NCBI RefSeq assembly: GCF_000336915.1
Contig: NZ_AOMD01000033.1
Location: 54,123 to 118,122, forward strand
Direction of reading: 5' to 3'
DNA: 64,000 nucleotides
Source: Halococcus saccharolyticus DSM 5350
GTDB taxonomy: Archaea > Halobacteriota > Halobacteria > Halobacteriales > Halococcaceae
Shown piece after piece: positions 1-8,114 of this stretch. Position numbers and translations under genes: made by a program. The notes beneath the pieces are model-generated. The model had not been told where the DNA came from. It worked only from the letters and a program-made list of their open reading frames with translations, and made no database searches. Numbering within the stretch: the stretch's first letter is position 1; every line of letters starts with the position of its first letter.

Positions 1-2
1 TT

Positions 3-797
3 CGGAGCGGCATCGACACGCTGTTCGAGACGGCCGAAGCGGGCGCGGAAGTGATGTTCAAGATCGTCTGGGGCATCATGGAGTACGGTGTGATCGGCGT
101 GTTCGCCTTGATGGCGTCGCTGTTCGGCGAAATCGGTATCGAGGCCCTCAGAGCGTACGCCCTACTGGCGTTCAGTCTCGCCTTCGCCATCAGCCTCCAG
201 ATATCGATCGTCTACCTCCTCGTGATCCTCCGCGGGCTGGTGGGTGCGTCGCCGCTCGCGTTCCTCCGAGGTGTCAAGGAGGCGATGGTGACAGCGCTCA
301 GCATCCGTTCGTCCAGCGGGACACTCCCCGTCTCGATGTCCAACGCCGACGAGAACCTCCGTATCGACGACGGTGTGTACGGCTTTTCGTTGCCGCTCGG
401 TGCCACGATCAACATGGACGGAACGGCGATGTATCTCGGGATCGTCGCCGTCTTCGCGGCGAACATCGCCGACGTGTCGCTGACGCTCGCCCAGCAGTTC
501 TCCATTCTGGCCACGGCGCTTCTCGCCAGTATCGGCACTGCGGGCGTTCCGAGCGCGAGTCTCGTGATGATGACTGCCGTGTTGACGCAGGTCGGCCTCC
601 CACTCGAAGTCATCGCGATGATAGCAGGTATCGATCCCTTGCTCGACCGTCTCCGCACGATGAACAACGTCGTTGGTGATCTAGCGGTGAGTACGGTCGT
701 CGGAAAGTGGAACGACGCCATCGACCTCACGGCCGGCGTCTGGGTCGATGATCCCAGCGAGGGCGGTAGCGTTCCGAGCGAAACGCCGACCGACTGA
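3..797 (+). CDS. Dicarboxylate/amino acid:cation symporter, C-terminal part (5' end outside window)
   Basis: The reading frame is open from the window edge, so only the C-terminal 264 residues or so are present. They show hydrophobic membrane segments and hallmarks of the glutamate/dicarboxylate:cation symporter family (DctA/GltP): a stretch reading LPLGATINMDGTAMY near the middle (the NMDGT cation/substrate loop) and a serine/glycine-rich re-entrant loop (IGTAGVPSASLVMM) further on. The family couples uptake of C4-dicarboxylates or acidic amino acids to Na+ or H+. The exact substrate cannot be told. The C-terminus ends in a short acidic haloarchaeal tail. The next gene is convergent (polD1). 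Confidence 0.9.
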   Translation, partial: RSGIDTLFETAEAGAEVMFKIVWGIMEYGVIGVFALMASLFGEIGIEALRAYALLAFSLAFAISLQISIVYLLVILRGLVGASPLAFLRGVKEAMVTALSIRSSSGTLPVSMSNADENLRIDDGVYGFSLPLGATINMDGTAMYLGIVAVFAANIADVSLTLAQQFSILATALLASIGTAGVPSASLVMMTAVLTQVGLPLEVIAMIAGIDPLLDRLRTMNNVVGDLAVSTVVGKWNDAIDLTAGVWVDDPSEGGSVPSETPTD

Positions 798-934
798 TAC
801 TGATCGTGACTTTGACACGGCATCGTCACTCGGCTCGTCTATCGAACACAGCACGCTGAAGCACCCTTCGTCGTCGCATCTATCGAAGCGAAAGTCGAGA
901 TGGGCCTGAGCTGTCGTTCGGTACTGTCCACGGC

Positions 935-2530
935 TCAGAACTTCTGGATCGTCAGGTCGAGCGTATCGAGGTCGAGGATCGGCGCGTAGCCCACGTCGGG
1001 GTCGATGTTGACGCTTTTCTGGAAGCTGGTCTGTTCCTGCCAGCAGCCCGAGTTGATCGCGAGCACGTTGTGGTACTTGCCGTAGCCGAGTTTGTGGACG
1101 TGGCCCGTATGAAAGACGTCGGGGATCTCCTCCATCACGAGGTAGTCGCGCTCTTCGGGGGCAAGTCGGGTGTGACCGCCGTACTGAGGGGCGATGTGGC
1201 GTTTCTTGAGGAGCTGGTACATCGCCTTGTGAGGTTCGTCGTAGTTGGCCTTCTCTTCGGGGAGTTCGGCGATCACCTCGTCGAGGCTGACGCCGTGGTA
1301 CATCAGGATCGTGACGCCCTCGATCGTGACCGTCGAGGGGTTGCCCGAAAAGCGCGCATCGTGGGCGCTCATGATGTTCCGGAGCTCCTCGTCGAAGCCC
1401 GGCTGAGGTTCGGCGAGTCGGACGGCGTCGTGGTTGCCAGGGATGAGGAGGATCTCCATGTCACCAGGCACCTCCTTCAGCCGCTCGGCGAACGCCTCGT
1501 ACTGTTCGTAGATGTCGACGATGTCGAGTTCCTCGTCTTGATCCGGGTAGACGCCCACACCCTCGACCATGTCGCCCGCGACGAGGAGGTACTCGACCGC
1601 CGCCGCGTCCTCGGTGTGGAGCCAGTCGGCGAAGGCCGACCACGCGTCGGCCGCAAACTCCTGGCTGCCGACGTGGACGTCCGAAATCAGGGCCGCGCGG
1701 ACGTGGCGGTCGGCGGTCGAGGGGCGGTACGTCCGGGGAACGTCGGGGAAGTGGAGCTCGTCGACGAACAGGATCCCACCGTCGCCCGCGAGCGTACCCT
1801 CGACAGCCACGAGTTCGTCGAGCAGGAGTTCGTCGACGACGCCGGCGATCTCGCGGTCCTTGAGGACGAGACAGGGGAACGTTCCGGTAGTGTCCTCGAG
1901 CTCGACCAGCCAGTGACCGTTCGCTGTCGACCGGATATCGGCGATCATCCCGACGATCGCGGCGTCGCTCCCGCCAGCCATCGCGTCGACCGCCTCCGTC
2001 GGTCGGTGGTTGACTCGCGAGCGCAGGAGACCTGAAAGACGCTCGTACCGGTCCCGGAAGGTCGCGACGAAGTCGGCGTACTCGCCCGTTCCGGTACTCC
2101 GACCGGTGACGTCGCCCTGCACGTCGAGCGAGCGCAGTTCCGGGTTGACCGAGCGCTCGCTCGCTCCGCCCTCTTCGTCGAGTTTGCCGTCCGCTGCTCC
2201 GATGGCCGACCCCTTCGTTTCAACTGGAGAATTCGTCGCTTCGTTGGATCCATGTGACGTGGTTCCACCCGAAACGGAGGGGTTGTCGGTCGATGTATCG
2301 GACGCTTCAGCGGTGTCAGCGGGCGGGTTTGATGATTCGAGGGCTGGGAGGGCGGTTTCGACGTCCTCGGCCGAGAGGGTGAGCGTGTCGGTCGGAGCCG
2401 ACTCGGTCGCTCGTTCGATCGCGCGGTCGAGGTCGTCCGCACGCGCGAGTAGTGTCACGGCCTCGCGTTCGGCGTTGTAGCCCCGACTGGCGAGTTCGCT
2501 CACGACTCGGACCGGCGTCGGACGCGGCAC
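935..2530 (-). CDS. polD1: DNA polymerase D (Pol II) small subunit DP1, Mre11-like exonuclease subunit
   Basis: This is the 3'-5' exonuclease and scaffold subunit of archaeal replicative polymerase D. I start it at GTG 2530 (VPRPTPVRVVSEL...), because the TTG at 2557 adds only nine residues unlike the family. The protein is 531 aa. It has a short helical N-terminus, an acidic Ser/Thr/Asp/Glu linker at about residues 50-140, an OB-fold region (about 170-260), and a calcineurin-like phosphoesterase domain with ISDVHVGS, VAGDMVEG, IPGNHD, MYHG and HTGHVH metal-binding motifs. It lies divergent from the signal peptidase gene in the origin neighbourhood, an arrangement I recall from other haloarchaea. 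The DNA for the linker contains two ORB-like sequences (2208-2231 and 2261-2289). Confidence 0.95.
   Translation of the reverse strand: MPRPTPVRVVSELASRGYNAEREAVTLLARADDLDRAIERATESAPTDTLTLSAEDVETALPALESSNPPADTAEASDTSTDNPSVSGGTTSHGSNEATNSPVETKGSAIGAADGKLDEEGGASERSVNPELRSLDVQGDVTGRSTGTGEYADFVATFRDRYERLSGLLRSRVNHRPTEAVDAMAGGSDAAIVGMIADIRSTANGHWLVELEDTTGTFPCLVLKDREIAGVVDELLLDELVAVEGTLAGDGGILFVDELHFPDVPRTYRPSTADRHVRAALISDVHVGSQEFAADAWSAFADWLHTEDAAAVEYLLVAGDMVEGVGVYPDQDEELDIVDIYEQYEAFAERLKEVPGDMEILLIPGNHDAVRLAEPQPGFDEELRNIMSAHDARFSGNPSTVTIEGVTILMYHGVSLDEVIAELPEEKANYDEPHKAMYQLLKKRHIAPQYGGHTRLAPEERDYLVMEEIPDVFHTGHVHKLGYGKYHNVLAINSGCWQEQTSFQKSVNIDPDVGYAPILDLDTLDLTIQKF
2208..2231 (-). repeat. ORB-like origin recognition box inside polD1
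   Basis: On the minus strand this reads CTCCAGTTGAAACGAAGGGG plus flanks. It matches the intergenic ORB core (CTCCACCCGAAACGAAGGGG) except at three positions in the centre-left. It lies in the sequence coding for the unstructured NSPVETKGS part of the DP1 linker and faces the next box in inverted orientation, 29 bp away. Binding by Orc1 is inferred only. Confidence 0.5.
2261..2289 (+). repeat. ORB-like origin recognition box inside polD1, inverted partner
   Basis: Reads TTCCACCCGAAACGGAGGGG on the plus strand. This differs from the intergenic ORB core at two of twenty positions, one of them at the edge. It encodes NPSVSGGTT of the DP1 linker on the opposite strand. With the box at 2208-2231 it repeats in miniature the inverted ORB layout of the intergenic origin. 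Confidence 0.55.
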
Positions 2531-2676
2531 GAAGCAGGGTTTCGCCGGACGGAGCAAAAGCGTAGCGGACGGGAGCGGTCATCGACGAAATTCTACGGAC
2601 GGTTCGGGACGAGGCACTAGTTCACGAATGGGTATGGAAGACAAACTTGAAGCGACCGCCGGGAATACAGGAGGCA

Positions 2677-3582
2677 ATGGGTTCCGGCGACGGCTCCGAT
2701 TCGTGGTCCGATAGAGACGGCTGGGAGACCGCCGCCGACGACGGTGAAACAGAACACGGAGCTGACGGCAAACGCGAGCACGGAGGCGAACGAAGACGCG
2801 GAGAGAGTGCGGACGAAGAAGACGGGAGTGGAAACGAAGGAGGGGTGATCGCGCGTGCGCGGTGGCTGGCGACGACCGACCACGAGGCGGTGGCGTTCGT
2901 CCGGGAGGTGGCGTCGAGCCTCGCGATCGTGGCAGCCATCGGTCTCCTCCTGTTCGCCGTCAGCGGACTCTGGCCGCCGATGGTCGCGATCGAGAGCCCG
3001 AGTATGACACCGAACCTCCAAAAAGGAGACCTCGTGTTCGTGATGGAAGAGCATCGCTTCGCCGGCGAGGCGGCCCACGCCGGGACGGGCGTGGTCGGCT
3101 ACCGTGCCGGGGAGCAGGCGGGCTACAAGGAATTCAACGAGTACGGCGACGTCATCGTGTACGAACGGAACGGCAACGGACGAGAGACACCGATCATCCA
3201 TCGCGCTCGTTTCTGGGTGAACGACAGCGAGAACTGGTACGAGAAGGCGAATCAAGAGTATATCGGTGGTGCAGGAAGCTGTGAGGCATTGGCGAACTGT
3301 CCGGCACCACACGCCGGCTTCATCACGAAAGGCGACAACAACGGACAGTACGATCAGGTGGATGCTGGGTTCACGGGACCGATCAGCGCGCCGGTCAAGC
3401 CGTCGTGGATCACCGGCACTGCGGAGTTCCGCATCCCGTGGCTCGGCGAGATTCGGCTGCTGTTCGGGATGCTGAGTACAGGTGCGAGCGCGTTCGCGGA
3501 AACGGCAGCGACGGCAGCCACAGCCGGTGGACCGATCGTCGGTGCGCTCGCTGGCGTCGGGATATTGCAGGCTACCCGGTGA
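2677..3582 (+). CDS. sec11: Signal peptidase I, archaeal Sec11 type
   Basis: Membrane-bound serine protease that removes signal peptides from Sec-exported proteins. I chose ATG 2677 (301 aa), preceded by AGGAGG at 2669-2674, over an in-frame TTG at 2647; the spacing of that ribosome site is unusually short, so the start is not certain. A highly charged N-terminal segment (1-60) is followed by a basic/amphipathic stretch, a membrane helix (about 81-98) and the catalytic region. Ser109 lies in ESPSM, with His175 in TPIIHRAR and acidic residues in KGDNNGQYDQ (Asp220/Asp226), fitting the Ser-His-Asp arrangement of Sec11 rather than the Ser-Lys dyad of bacteria. A second membrane segment lies near the C-terminus. 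It converges with orc1. Confidence 0.93.
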   Translation: MGSGDGSDSWSDRDGWETAADDGETEHGADGKREHGGERRRGESADEEDGSGNEGGVIARARWLATTDHEAVAFVREVASSLAIVAAIGLLLFAVSGLWPPMVAIESPSMTPNLQKGDLVFVMEEHRFAGEAAHAGTGVVGYRAGEQAGYKEFNEYGDVIVYERNGNGRETPIIHRARFWVNDSENWYEKANQEYIGGAGSCEALANCPAPHAGFITKGDNNGQYDQVDAGFTGPISAPVKPSWITGTAEFRIPWLGEIRLLFGMLSTGASAFAETAATAATAGGPIVGALAGVGILQATR

Positions 3583-3637
3583 TCATTGTGATATTGTGGC
3601 AGTAATCGTTGCGATGGTGGCCTGTGGCGTCGGCACG

Positions 3638-5419
3638 CTAACTGTCGAAACGCGCCTGGACGAACGGCTGAACGTCCTCGATATCGCCGAGTCGTGAGTC
3701 GCTGGTGAGAACGGCCTCGGTCTCGTCGATCGGCACTGAAAGGTTCATCTCCTTGGTGCGGCCGTATCGACCCTTCGAGACGACTACCGCGTTGACGATC
3801 CCGAGCATGTCGAGTTCGGAGATGAGATCCGTTACTCTTCGCTGGGTCAGCACGTCGGCGTCGATCTCGTCGCAGAGACGGCGGTAAATGTTGTAGACCT
3901 CGCCGGTGTTGATGTTCTGTGCGCCGTTGCGTTCGAGGAGGATCACGGCGAAGAGGACGACCTTCGATTGGGTCGGGAGCGTGCGGACGACTTCGACCAC
4001 GCGGTCGATCTCGATCTTCTCCTGGGCCTGCCTGACGTGATCCTCGCCGACGCGCTCGGTCTGTCCCCGTTCGGCGAGTTCGCCAGCGGTCCGGAGGAGG
4101 TCAAGCGCGCGCCGGGCGTCGCCGTGTTCCTGGGCGGCGAACGCCGCACAGAGCGGGATGACGTCCTCGGAGAGGGAGTCGGGTTCGAAGGCGATGTCCG
4201 CGCGCGCGGCGAGGATGTCTCGGAGTTGAGTCGCGTCGTAAGGCGGGAAAACGATTTCTTCCTCACCGAGACTCGATTTGACGCGGGGGTCGAGGAACTC
4301 GGTGAACTTGAGATCGTTCGAGATCCCCATGATCGATACTCGGGAGTTGTCGAGTTCGGAGTTCATCCGCGAGAGGTTGTAGAGAGTGTCGTCGCCGGAT
4401 TTCTCGACGAGCTTGTCGATCTCGTCGAGCATGATGACCACGACCCGTTCGTGGTAATCGACCGCGTCGAAAAACGTCGAGTACACGCGATCGGTCGGCC
4501 AACCCGTCATCGGGACGGGTTCGAACGCGTCGAGATCGGCTTCGAGCTCCGCGATCCGCTCTTCGACCGCGGCGATCGAGTCGAAGTCGGCCTCGTCGGT
4601 ATCGATGGTAGTGTCAGTGGAGTTAGTAGAACTGGCCGTGTCCGATCGATCACCAACCGAGGGAACGACATCCGAACTCGTGGCGTCGGGATCGATCTCG
4701 GCGTCTTCGTTCGTGTCGGGTTCGATGTCGTCAAGAGAGGTCTGTCCGGTGTCTGCACGCTCTTTCAGCGCGCGGAGGCTGGCGAGGCGTGATTCGATGT
4801 GGCGCTCGTTGGCCTCGATGAACGTGTTGGCGAGCTGGGCGAGCACGCGGTACTGGGTGTCGGTGACCTCGCAGTTGATATACTCGACTTCGCAGGGCAC
4901 GTCGTACTTCTGCGAGGTGGTTTCGAGCTCGTTGCTCACGAACTTCGCGCTCGCGGTCTTCCCGGTCCCGGTCTTGCCGTAGATCAAGATGTTCGAAGGG
5001 GTTTCCCCACGGAGCGCGCCGACGAGAATGGTCGCCATGTCGTTGATCTGATCCTGGCGATGGGGAAGCTGATCGGGCGTGTACGAGGGCCGAAGAACGT
5101 CCTTGTTCTCGAAGATAGGGTCGCCGCTGAGGAGGTCATCGAATAGCCCTCCCTGAGGCGTATCATCCTCCTGGGGAGTACCATTCTCCTGAGACGTGTC
5201 GGACATCGCGGGATCGGCCGTCGCGGACTCGTCCGTGTCGGTCGTTTGGGTCGAATCGGACGGATCAGCAGCACTGGTCGGATCGGCCGAATCGGACGAC
5301 CCGCCGTCGAGATCGTCGAGCGAGAGATCGTCGATATCGATCCCGATATCGGCGGACGGAGCACTGTCTTCGGCGTCTCCCTCGTCGCGATCGTTCGACG
5401 TGGTGTCGTTTCCTCCCAT
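3638..5419 (-). CDS. orc1: Origin recognition protein Orc1/Cdc6 (initiator)
   Basis: AAA+ initiator ATPase that binds ORB sequences and loads MCM. Start ATG 5419 gives 593 aa; upstream in-frame codons overlap an ORB-like repeat and are not family-like. Residues 1-90 are acidic and low in complexity. The AAA+ core follows, with Walker A YGKTGTGKTA (about 147-156) and Walker B VVIMLDEIDKL (about 327-337), sensor and arginine-finger regions, and a C-terminal winged helix (QRRVTDLISELDMLGIV) for DNA binding. An insert of about 85 residues, rich in Asp/Thr/Ser (about 217-302), separates Walker A from Walker B. The gene is transcribed away from the ORB-bearing intergenic region, as expected for the cognate initiator of this origin. 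Confidence 0.96.
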   Translation of the reverse strand: MGGNDTTSNDRDEGDAEDSAPSADIGIDIDDLSLDDLDGGSSDSADPTSAADPSDSTQTTDTDESATADPAMSDTSQENGTPQEDDTPQGGLFDDLLSGDPIFENKDVLRPSYTPDQLPHRQDQINDMATILVGALRGETPSNILIYGKTGTGKTASAKFVSNELETTSQKYDVPCEVEYINCEVTDTQYRVLAQLANTFIEANERHIESRLASLRALKERADTGQTSLDDIEPDTNEDAEIDPDATSSDVVPSVGDRSDTASSTNSTDTTIDTDEADFDSIAAVEERIAELEADLDAFEPVPMTGWPTDRVYSTFFDAVDYHERVVVIMLDEIDKLVEKSGDDTLYNLSRMNSELDNSRVSIMGISNDLKFTEFLDPRVKSSLGEEEIVFPPYDATQLRDILAARADIAFEPDSLSEDVIPLCAAFAAQEHGDARRALDLLRTAGELAERGQTERVGEDHVRQAQEKIEIDRVVEVVRTLPTQSKVVLFAVILLERNGAQNINTGEVYNIYRRLCDEIDADVLTQRRVTDLISELDMLGIVNAVVVSKGRYGRTKEMNLSVPIDETEAVLTSDSRLGDIEDVQPFVQARFDS

Positions 5420-5431
5420 GTTCGGCCTCGG

Positions 5432-5457
5432 CCCCACCCCCTTCTTTCGGATGGAGG
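5432..5457 (-). repeat. Degenerate ORB next to orc1 start
   Basis: The plus strand reads CCCCACCCCCTTCTTTCGGA then TGGAGG. This is an imperfect copy of the minus-strand ORB at 5747-5775, with the same C-rich end, TTC-TTTCGG centre and TGGAG end. It starts about 12 bp upstream of the orc1 start codon and could serve both initiation and orc1 autoregulation. Confidence 0.6.
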
Positions 5458-5746
5458 ATGCGTCACGCGCCGCCGAAGAGTGACGTATTCCTCCGAGAGA
5501 AGCCGTTTCGACCCGGCTGATCAACCAAAGCGCTGCCAGCCCGATCCAGAGTGGTCCAGCGGAACCAGAGGTGGGGAGTACATTAGTCTTTTTGGTTGCT
5601 GGAGCTCAACCAGTCAAAGAAATCACTGTTTCACGGAAATGGGATCGAACAAAACGAAGACGACGGTAACGAGAGAGACGATCATACTGATGAAAGAGAG
5701 TCATCATGAAAGGTGTTCAGCTGGAAGGGTGAGGATAGGCCAACAC

Positions 5747-5775
5747 CCCCACCCCTTCGTTTCGGGTGGAGTTGG
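5747..5775 (-). repeat. Origin recognition box (ORB), left copy
   Basis: On the minus strand it contains CCACCCGAAACGAAGGGGTG with a G-rich right flank, identical over 28 bp to the box at 6090-6118 but in the opposite orientation. The conserved GAAAC core plus the downstream G-string is the layout of haloarchaeal ORBs bound by Orc1. Confidence 0.9.
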
Positions 5776-6089
5776 TAAAAGAGGGTGGTGGGGGGAGGGA
5801 GACGGTGGAGATTGCTGCTAGAAGAAGATAGATTTAATAGAGAGAAATACGAACCAGACCCGAGGGGTAGAGAAAAGCAAATTCGTTACAGTCACTAGTT
5901 GTTTCTAGAGTGTTTCAGCGACTTCTTCTAGGTTAGTTAAGACTTCGCGGTGAGTTTCACTGGCACTTCGCTGATCCGTCTTCGGCTGTGGCTATATAGT
6001 TTTGACTGTAGTATATTCTCCGCTTAGGGTATCCCTCATCTCAACACTTCTCTGGAGACGAGCACTCATCCACACTCGTCCTCTCGCCC

Positions 6090-6118
6090 CACTCCACCCG
6101 AAACGAAGGGGTGGGGGT
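6090..6118 (+). repeat. Origin recognition box (ORB), right copy
   Basis: Plus-strand copy of CCACCCGAAACGAAGGGGTG with a following G-string. It faces away from the left copy, with about 315 bp of AT-richer DNA between them. Confidence 0.9.
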
Positions 6119-6270
6119 CCATCTACCTCCGAAACCGATCATGACGGACGATGGATCATCCAGTTCGGAGTCAGATGGCAAGTCTGATACGCGTCTGACG
6201 TGGTTTTAAGTGTATGCGACGATGCTGTCCGTTCACGATTCGTCCGGCTTGCGAGGGGTGAGATACCAGG

Positions 6271-6915
6271 ATGGGACTGCTTACGGGACTCAGAAACAGC
6301 ATTGCACGGATGACAACGAGCCTCTTTTCGGGGGGCCAGCAACAGCGCCGAATCGGGATCTACGGACCGCCGAACGCTGGGAAGACTACGCTCGCGAACC
6401 GAATCGCGCGCGACTGGACCGGCGACGCGGTTGGCCCGGAGAGCCACATTCCCCACGAGACGCGGCGCGCCCGCCGGAAGGAGGACATCGAGATCGAGCG
6501 TAACGGGAAGTCGGTCTCGATCGATATCGTGGACACGCCAGGTGTGGCGACGAAGGTCGACTACACCGAGTTCCTCGAACACGATATGGAGGAAGACGAC
6601 GCCGTCCGCCGGTCGCGGGAGGCGACCGAGGGCGTCGCCGAAGCGATGCACTGGCTTCGCGAGGACGTCGACGGAGTGATCTACGTGCTCGATGCGGCCG
6701 AGGACCCCTTCACCCAGGTCAACACCATGCTCGTGGGGATCATCGAGAGCCAGGACCTGCCAGTACTGATCTTTGCCAACAAGATCGACCTCGACGAGGC
6801 GAGCGTCCAGCGCATCAACAACGCCTTCCCCCAGCACGAGACGGTCCCGCTCTCGGCGCTCGAAGGTGACAACATGGACGAGGTGTACGACAAGATCGCG
6901 GAGTACTTCGGCTGA
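6271..6915 (+). CDS. oapA: Era-like small GTPase, origin-associated OapA (ArvA)
   Basis: 214-aa P-loop GTPase with G1 GPPNAGKTT (about 31-39), G3 DTPGV, G4 NKID and G5 SALEGD. It is the first gene of the oapA-oapB-oapC operon that borders the main origin in many haloarchaea. The Haloferax homologue has been reported as ArvA, a Ras-superfamily GTPase that drives extracellular vesicle formation, so its position beside the origin need not mean a replication role. A purine-rich stretch (GAGGGGTGAG at about 6252-6261) ahead of ATG 6271 could act as a ribosome site. A TATA-like GGTTTTAAG lies at about 6202-6210. Confidence 0.93.
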   Translation: MGLLTGLRNSIARMTTSLFSGGQQQRRIGIYGPPNAGKTTLANRIARDWTGDAVGPESHIPHETRRARRKEDIEIERNGKSVSIDIVDTPGVATKVDYTEFLEHDMEEDDAVRRSREATEGVAEAMHWLREDVDGVIYVLDAAEDPFTQVNTMLVGIIESQDLPVLIFANKIDLDEASVQRINNAFPQHETVPLSALEGDNMDEVYDKIAEYFG

Positions 6916-7382
6916 TGTCCGAAGCACACGACGATCCCGGCACCGACGGCGACGGTGGTGGCAACGATGCCGACACCGAGATCGACGCCGAAAACGGTGG
7001 CGGCAACACTGGAGACGGGAGCGGCGTCCAGATCGACATGATTAGCGGCGAGCGGATGGACGGACTGACGAGCATGGAGAAGATCCGGCTGATCCTCGAC
7101 GGCGTCCACGAAGGCAACATCGTTATCCTGGAAGAGGGCCTCGATCCAGACGAGGAGTCGAAGCTCATCGAGGTGACGATGACTGAGATCAGTCCCGACG
7201 AGTTCACCGGTATCGAGATCGAGACGTATCCAGGCACCGAACAGCAGCAAAACGGCGGGTTCTTCGATCGACTGTTCGGCCGGGAATCGCGGACCAAACT
7301 CACCGTCATCGGGCCGGCCAACCGACTCGAAACGCTTCACAAAGACGAAACCCTGATCAGCACGCTCGTCACCCGACGATGA
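6915..7382 (+). CDS. oapB: OapB/ArvB family protein
   Basis: 155-aa protein translationally coupled to oapA: the TGATG overlap shares one base. The N-terminal 40 residues are acidic and Gly/Asp-rich. The conserved part starts at about MISGERMDGLTSMEKIRLIL and continues with VHEGNIVILEEGLDPDEES and IEVTMTEISPDEFTGIEIE, an alpha/beta domain of unknown biochemical role. By context and by the reported Haloferax work it is a partner of the OapA/ArvA GTPase in vesicle formation. Confidence 0.9.
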   Translation: MSEAHDDPGTDGDGGGNDADTEIDAENGGGNTGDGSGVQIDMISGERMDGLTSMEKIRLILDGVHEGNIVILEEGLDPDEESKLIEVTMTEISPDEFTGIEIETYPGTEQQQNGGFFDRLFGRESRTKLTVIGPANRLETLHKDETLISTLVTRR

Positions 7383-7409
7383 GACCATGAGCGCACCCCC
7401 TCGTTTCTA

Positions 7410-8066
7410 ATGCCCCACCAGTGTACGGAGTGCGGTCACGTCTTTCCCGACGGATCGAAGGAGATGCTGTCGGGGTGTCCGGACTGTGGCGGGAACAAGT
7501 TTCAGTTTCGACCCGCGAGCGACGCACGCGACACCCGAACCGATTCGGACCCGTCGACTGAGTCGGAACCCTCCAGCGAATCGGAACCGTCCACCGAAAC
7601 CGAGCCGACAGCCCACGACACGTCAGAAACGGCATCTTCATCTCCAGACCCATCCGGTTCCGAGCCAGCCCCAACCGAGCCCGAGAAATCCGCGGCCAAC
7701 GCAGGGTCGCCCTCGACCGAAGACACAGCTACGTCGGCGTCTACACCCGAAACCAGCGACGGAACCGATGCTGGACCAGCCGCCGACTCATCGCCAGATC
7801 ATGATGGTTCTCCACCTGAAACGATGGGGGATAACGAAGATCACTCCGAGCAGACCGATCCAACCGAGACCGACGATTCGGAGATGGCGACGCTCCGACG
7901 CGAACTCAACGATCAGTTCGAGAGCATCAAGATCCTCGAACCGGGTCAGTACGAACTCAACTTGATGGAGCTCTACAACCGAGAGGAGCGCATCATCGCT
8001 CTACAGGAGGACGGTCAGTACGTCATCGACGTACCCGATACGTGGCTCGGTGACGACGACTCCTGA
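7410..8066 (+). CDS. oapC: OapC/ArvC family zinc-ribbon protein
   Basis: 218 aa, third gene of the operon, 27 nt after oapB. The N-terminal zinc ribbon has two CxxC pairs (CTECGHVF and CPDCGG). A linker of about 110 residues made almost wholly of Ser/Thr/Pro/Glu/Asp follows, then a conserved C-terminal helix/strand module (ELNDQFESIKILEPGQYELN, then LMELYNREERIIALQEDGQY). The fixed ends joined by a variable linker are typical of this family. The linker DNA carries an ORB-like sequence at 7810-7831. Confidence 0.9.
   Translation: MPHQCTECGHVFPDGSKEMLSGCPDCGGNKFQFRPASDARDTRTDSDPSTESEPSSESEPSTETEPTAHDTSETASSSPDPSGSEPAPTEPEKSAANAGSPSTEDTATSASTPETSDGTDAGPAADSSPDHDGSPPETMGDNEDHSEQTDPTETDDSEMATLRRELNDQFESIKILEPGQYELNLMELYNREERIIALQEDGQYVIDVPDTWLGDDDS
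7810..7831 (+). repeat. ORB-like sequence inside oapC
   Basis: Reads CTCCACCTGAAACGATGGGG then GA. It differs from the ORB core CTCCACCCGAAACGAAGGGG at two of twenty positions. It lies in the Ser/Pro/Glu linker of OapC (residues SPPETMG), where protein sequence is little constrained. Confidence 0.5.
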
Positions 8067-8114
8067 GCAGACGACGAACTCGCCGTGAACCCGGAATCGT
8101 CGTAAAACGAAGTT

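Larger units (their letters stand above)
5420..6270. other. Probable chromosomal replication origin (oriC1-type)
   Basis: This is 851 bp without a convincing gene, between orc1 and the oapABC operon. It is markedly AT-richer than its surroundings, especially 5780-6060 (runs such as TAGATTTAATAG and GGCTATATAGTTTT), which would suit a duplex-unwinding element. Two near-identical ORBs in inverted orientation flank that AT-rich core (5747-5775 minus, 6090-6118 plus), and a degenerate third lies beside the orc1 start (5432-5457). The ORB/orc1/oap arrangement is that of the main origin studied in Haloferax, Haloarcula and Halobacterium. Origin activity here is inferred from that layout. Confidence 0.85.

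Noticed and set aside
1070..2035. Long plus-strand frame opposite polD1
   Set aside because: Mirror frame of a strongly coding GC-rich gene; no family features, and polD1 on the other strand is certain.
5550..5578. TCCAGCGGAACCAGAGGTGG near orc1 as an ORB
   Set aside because: Needs two deletions and several mismatches; too weak to claim separately.
7587..7607. CCACCGAAACCGAG in the oapC linker as a further ORB
   Set aside because: The spacing within the core is off by one and the G-string is missing.
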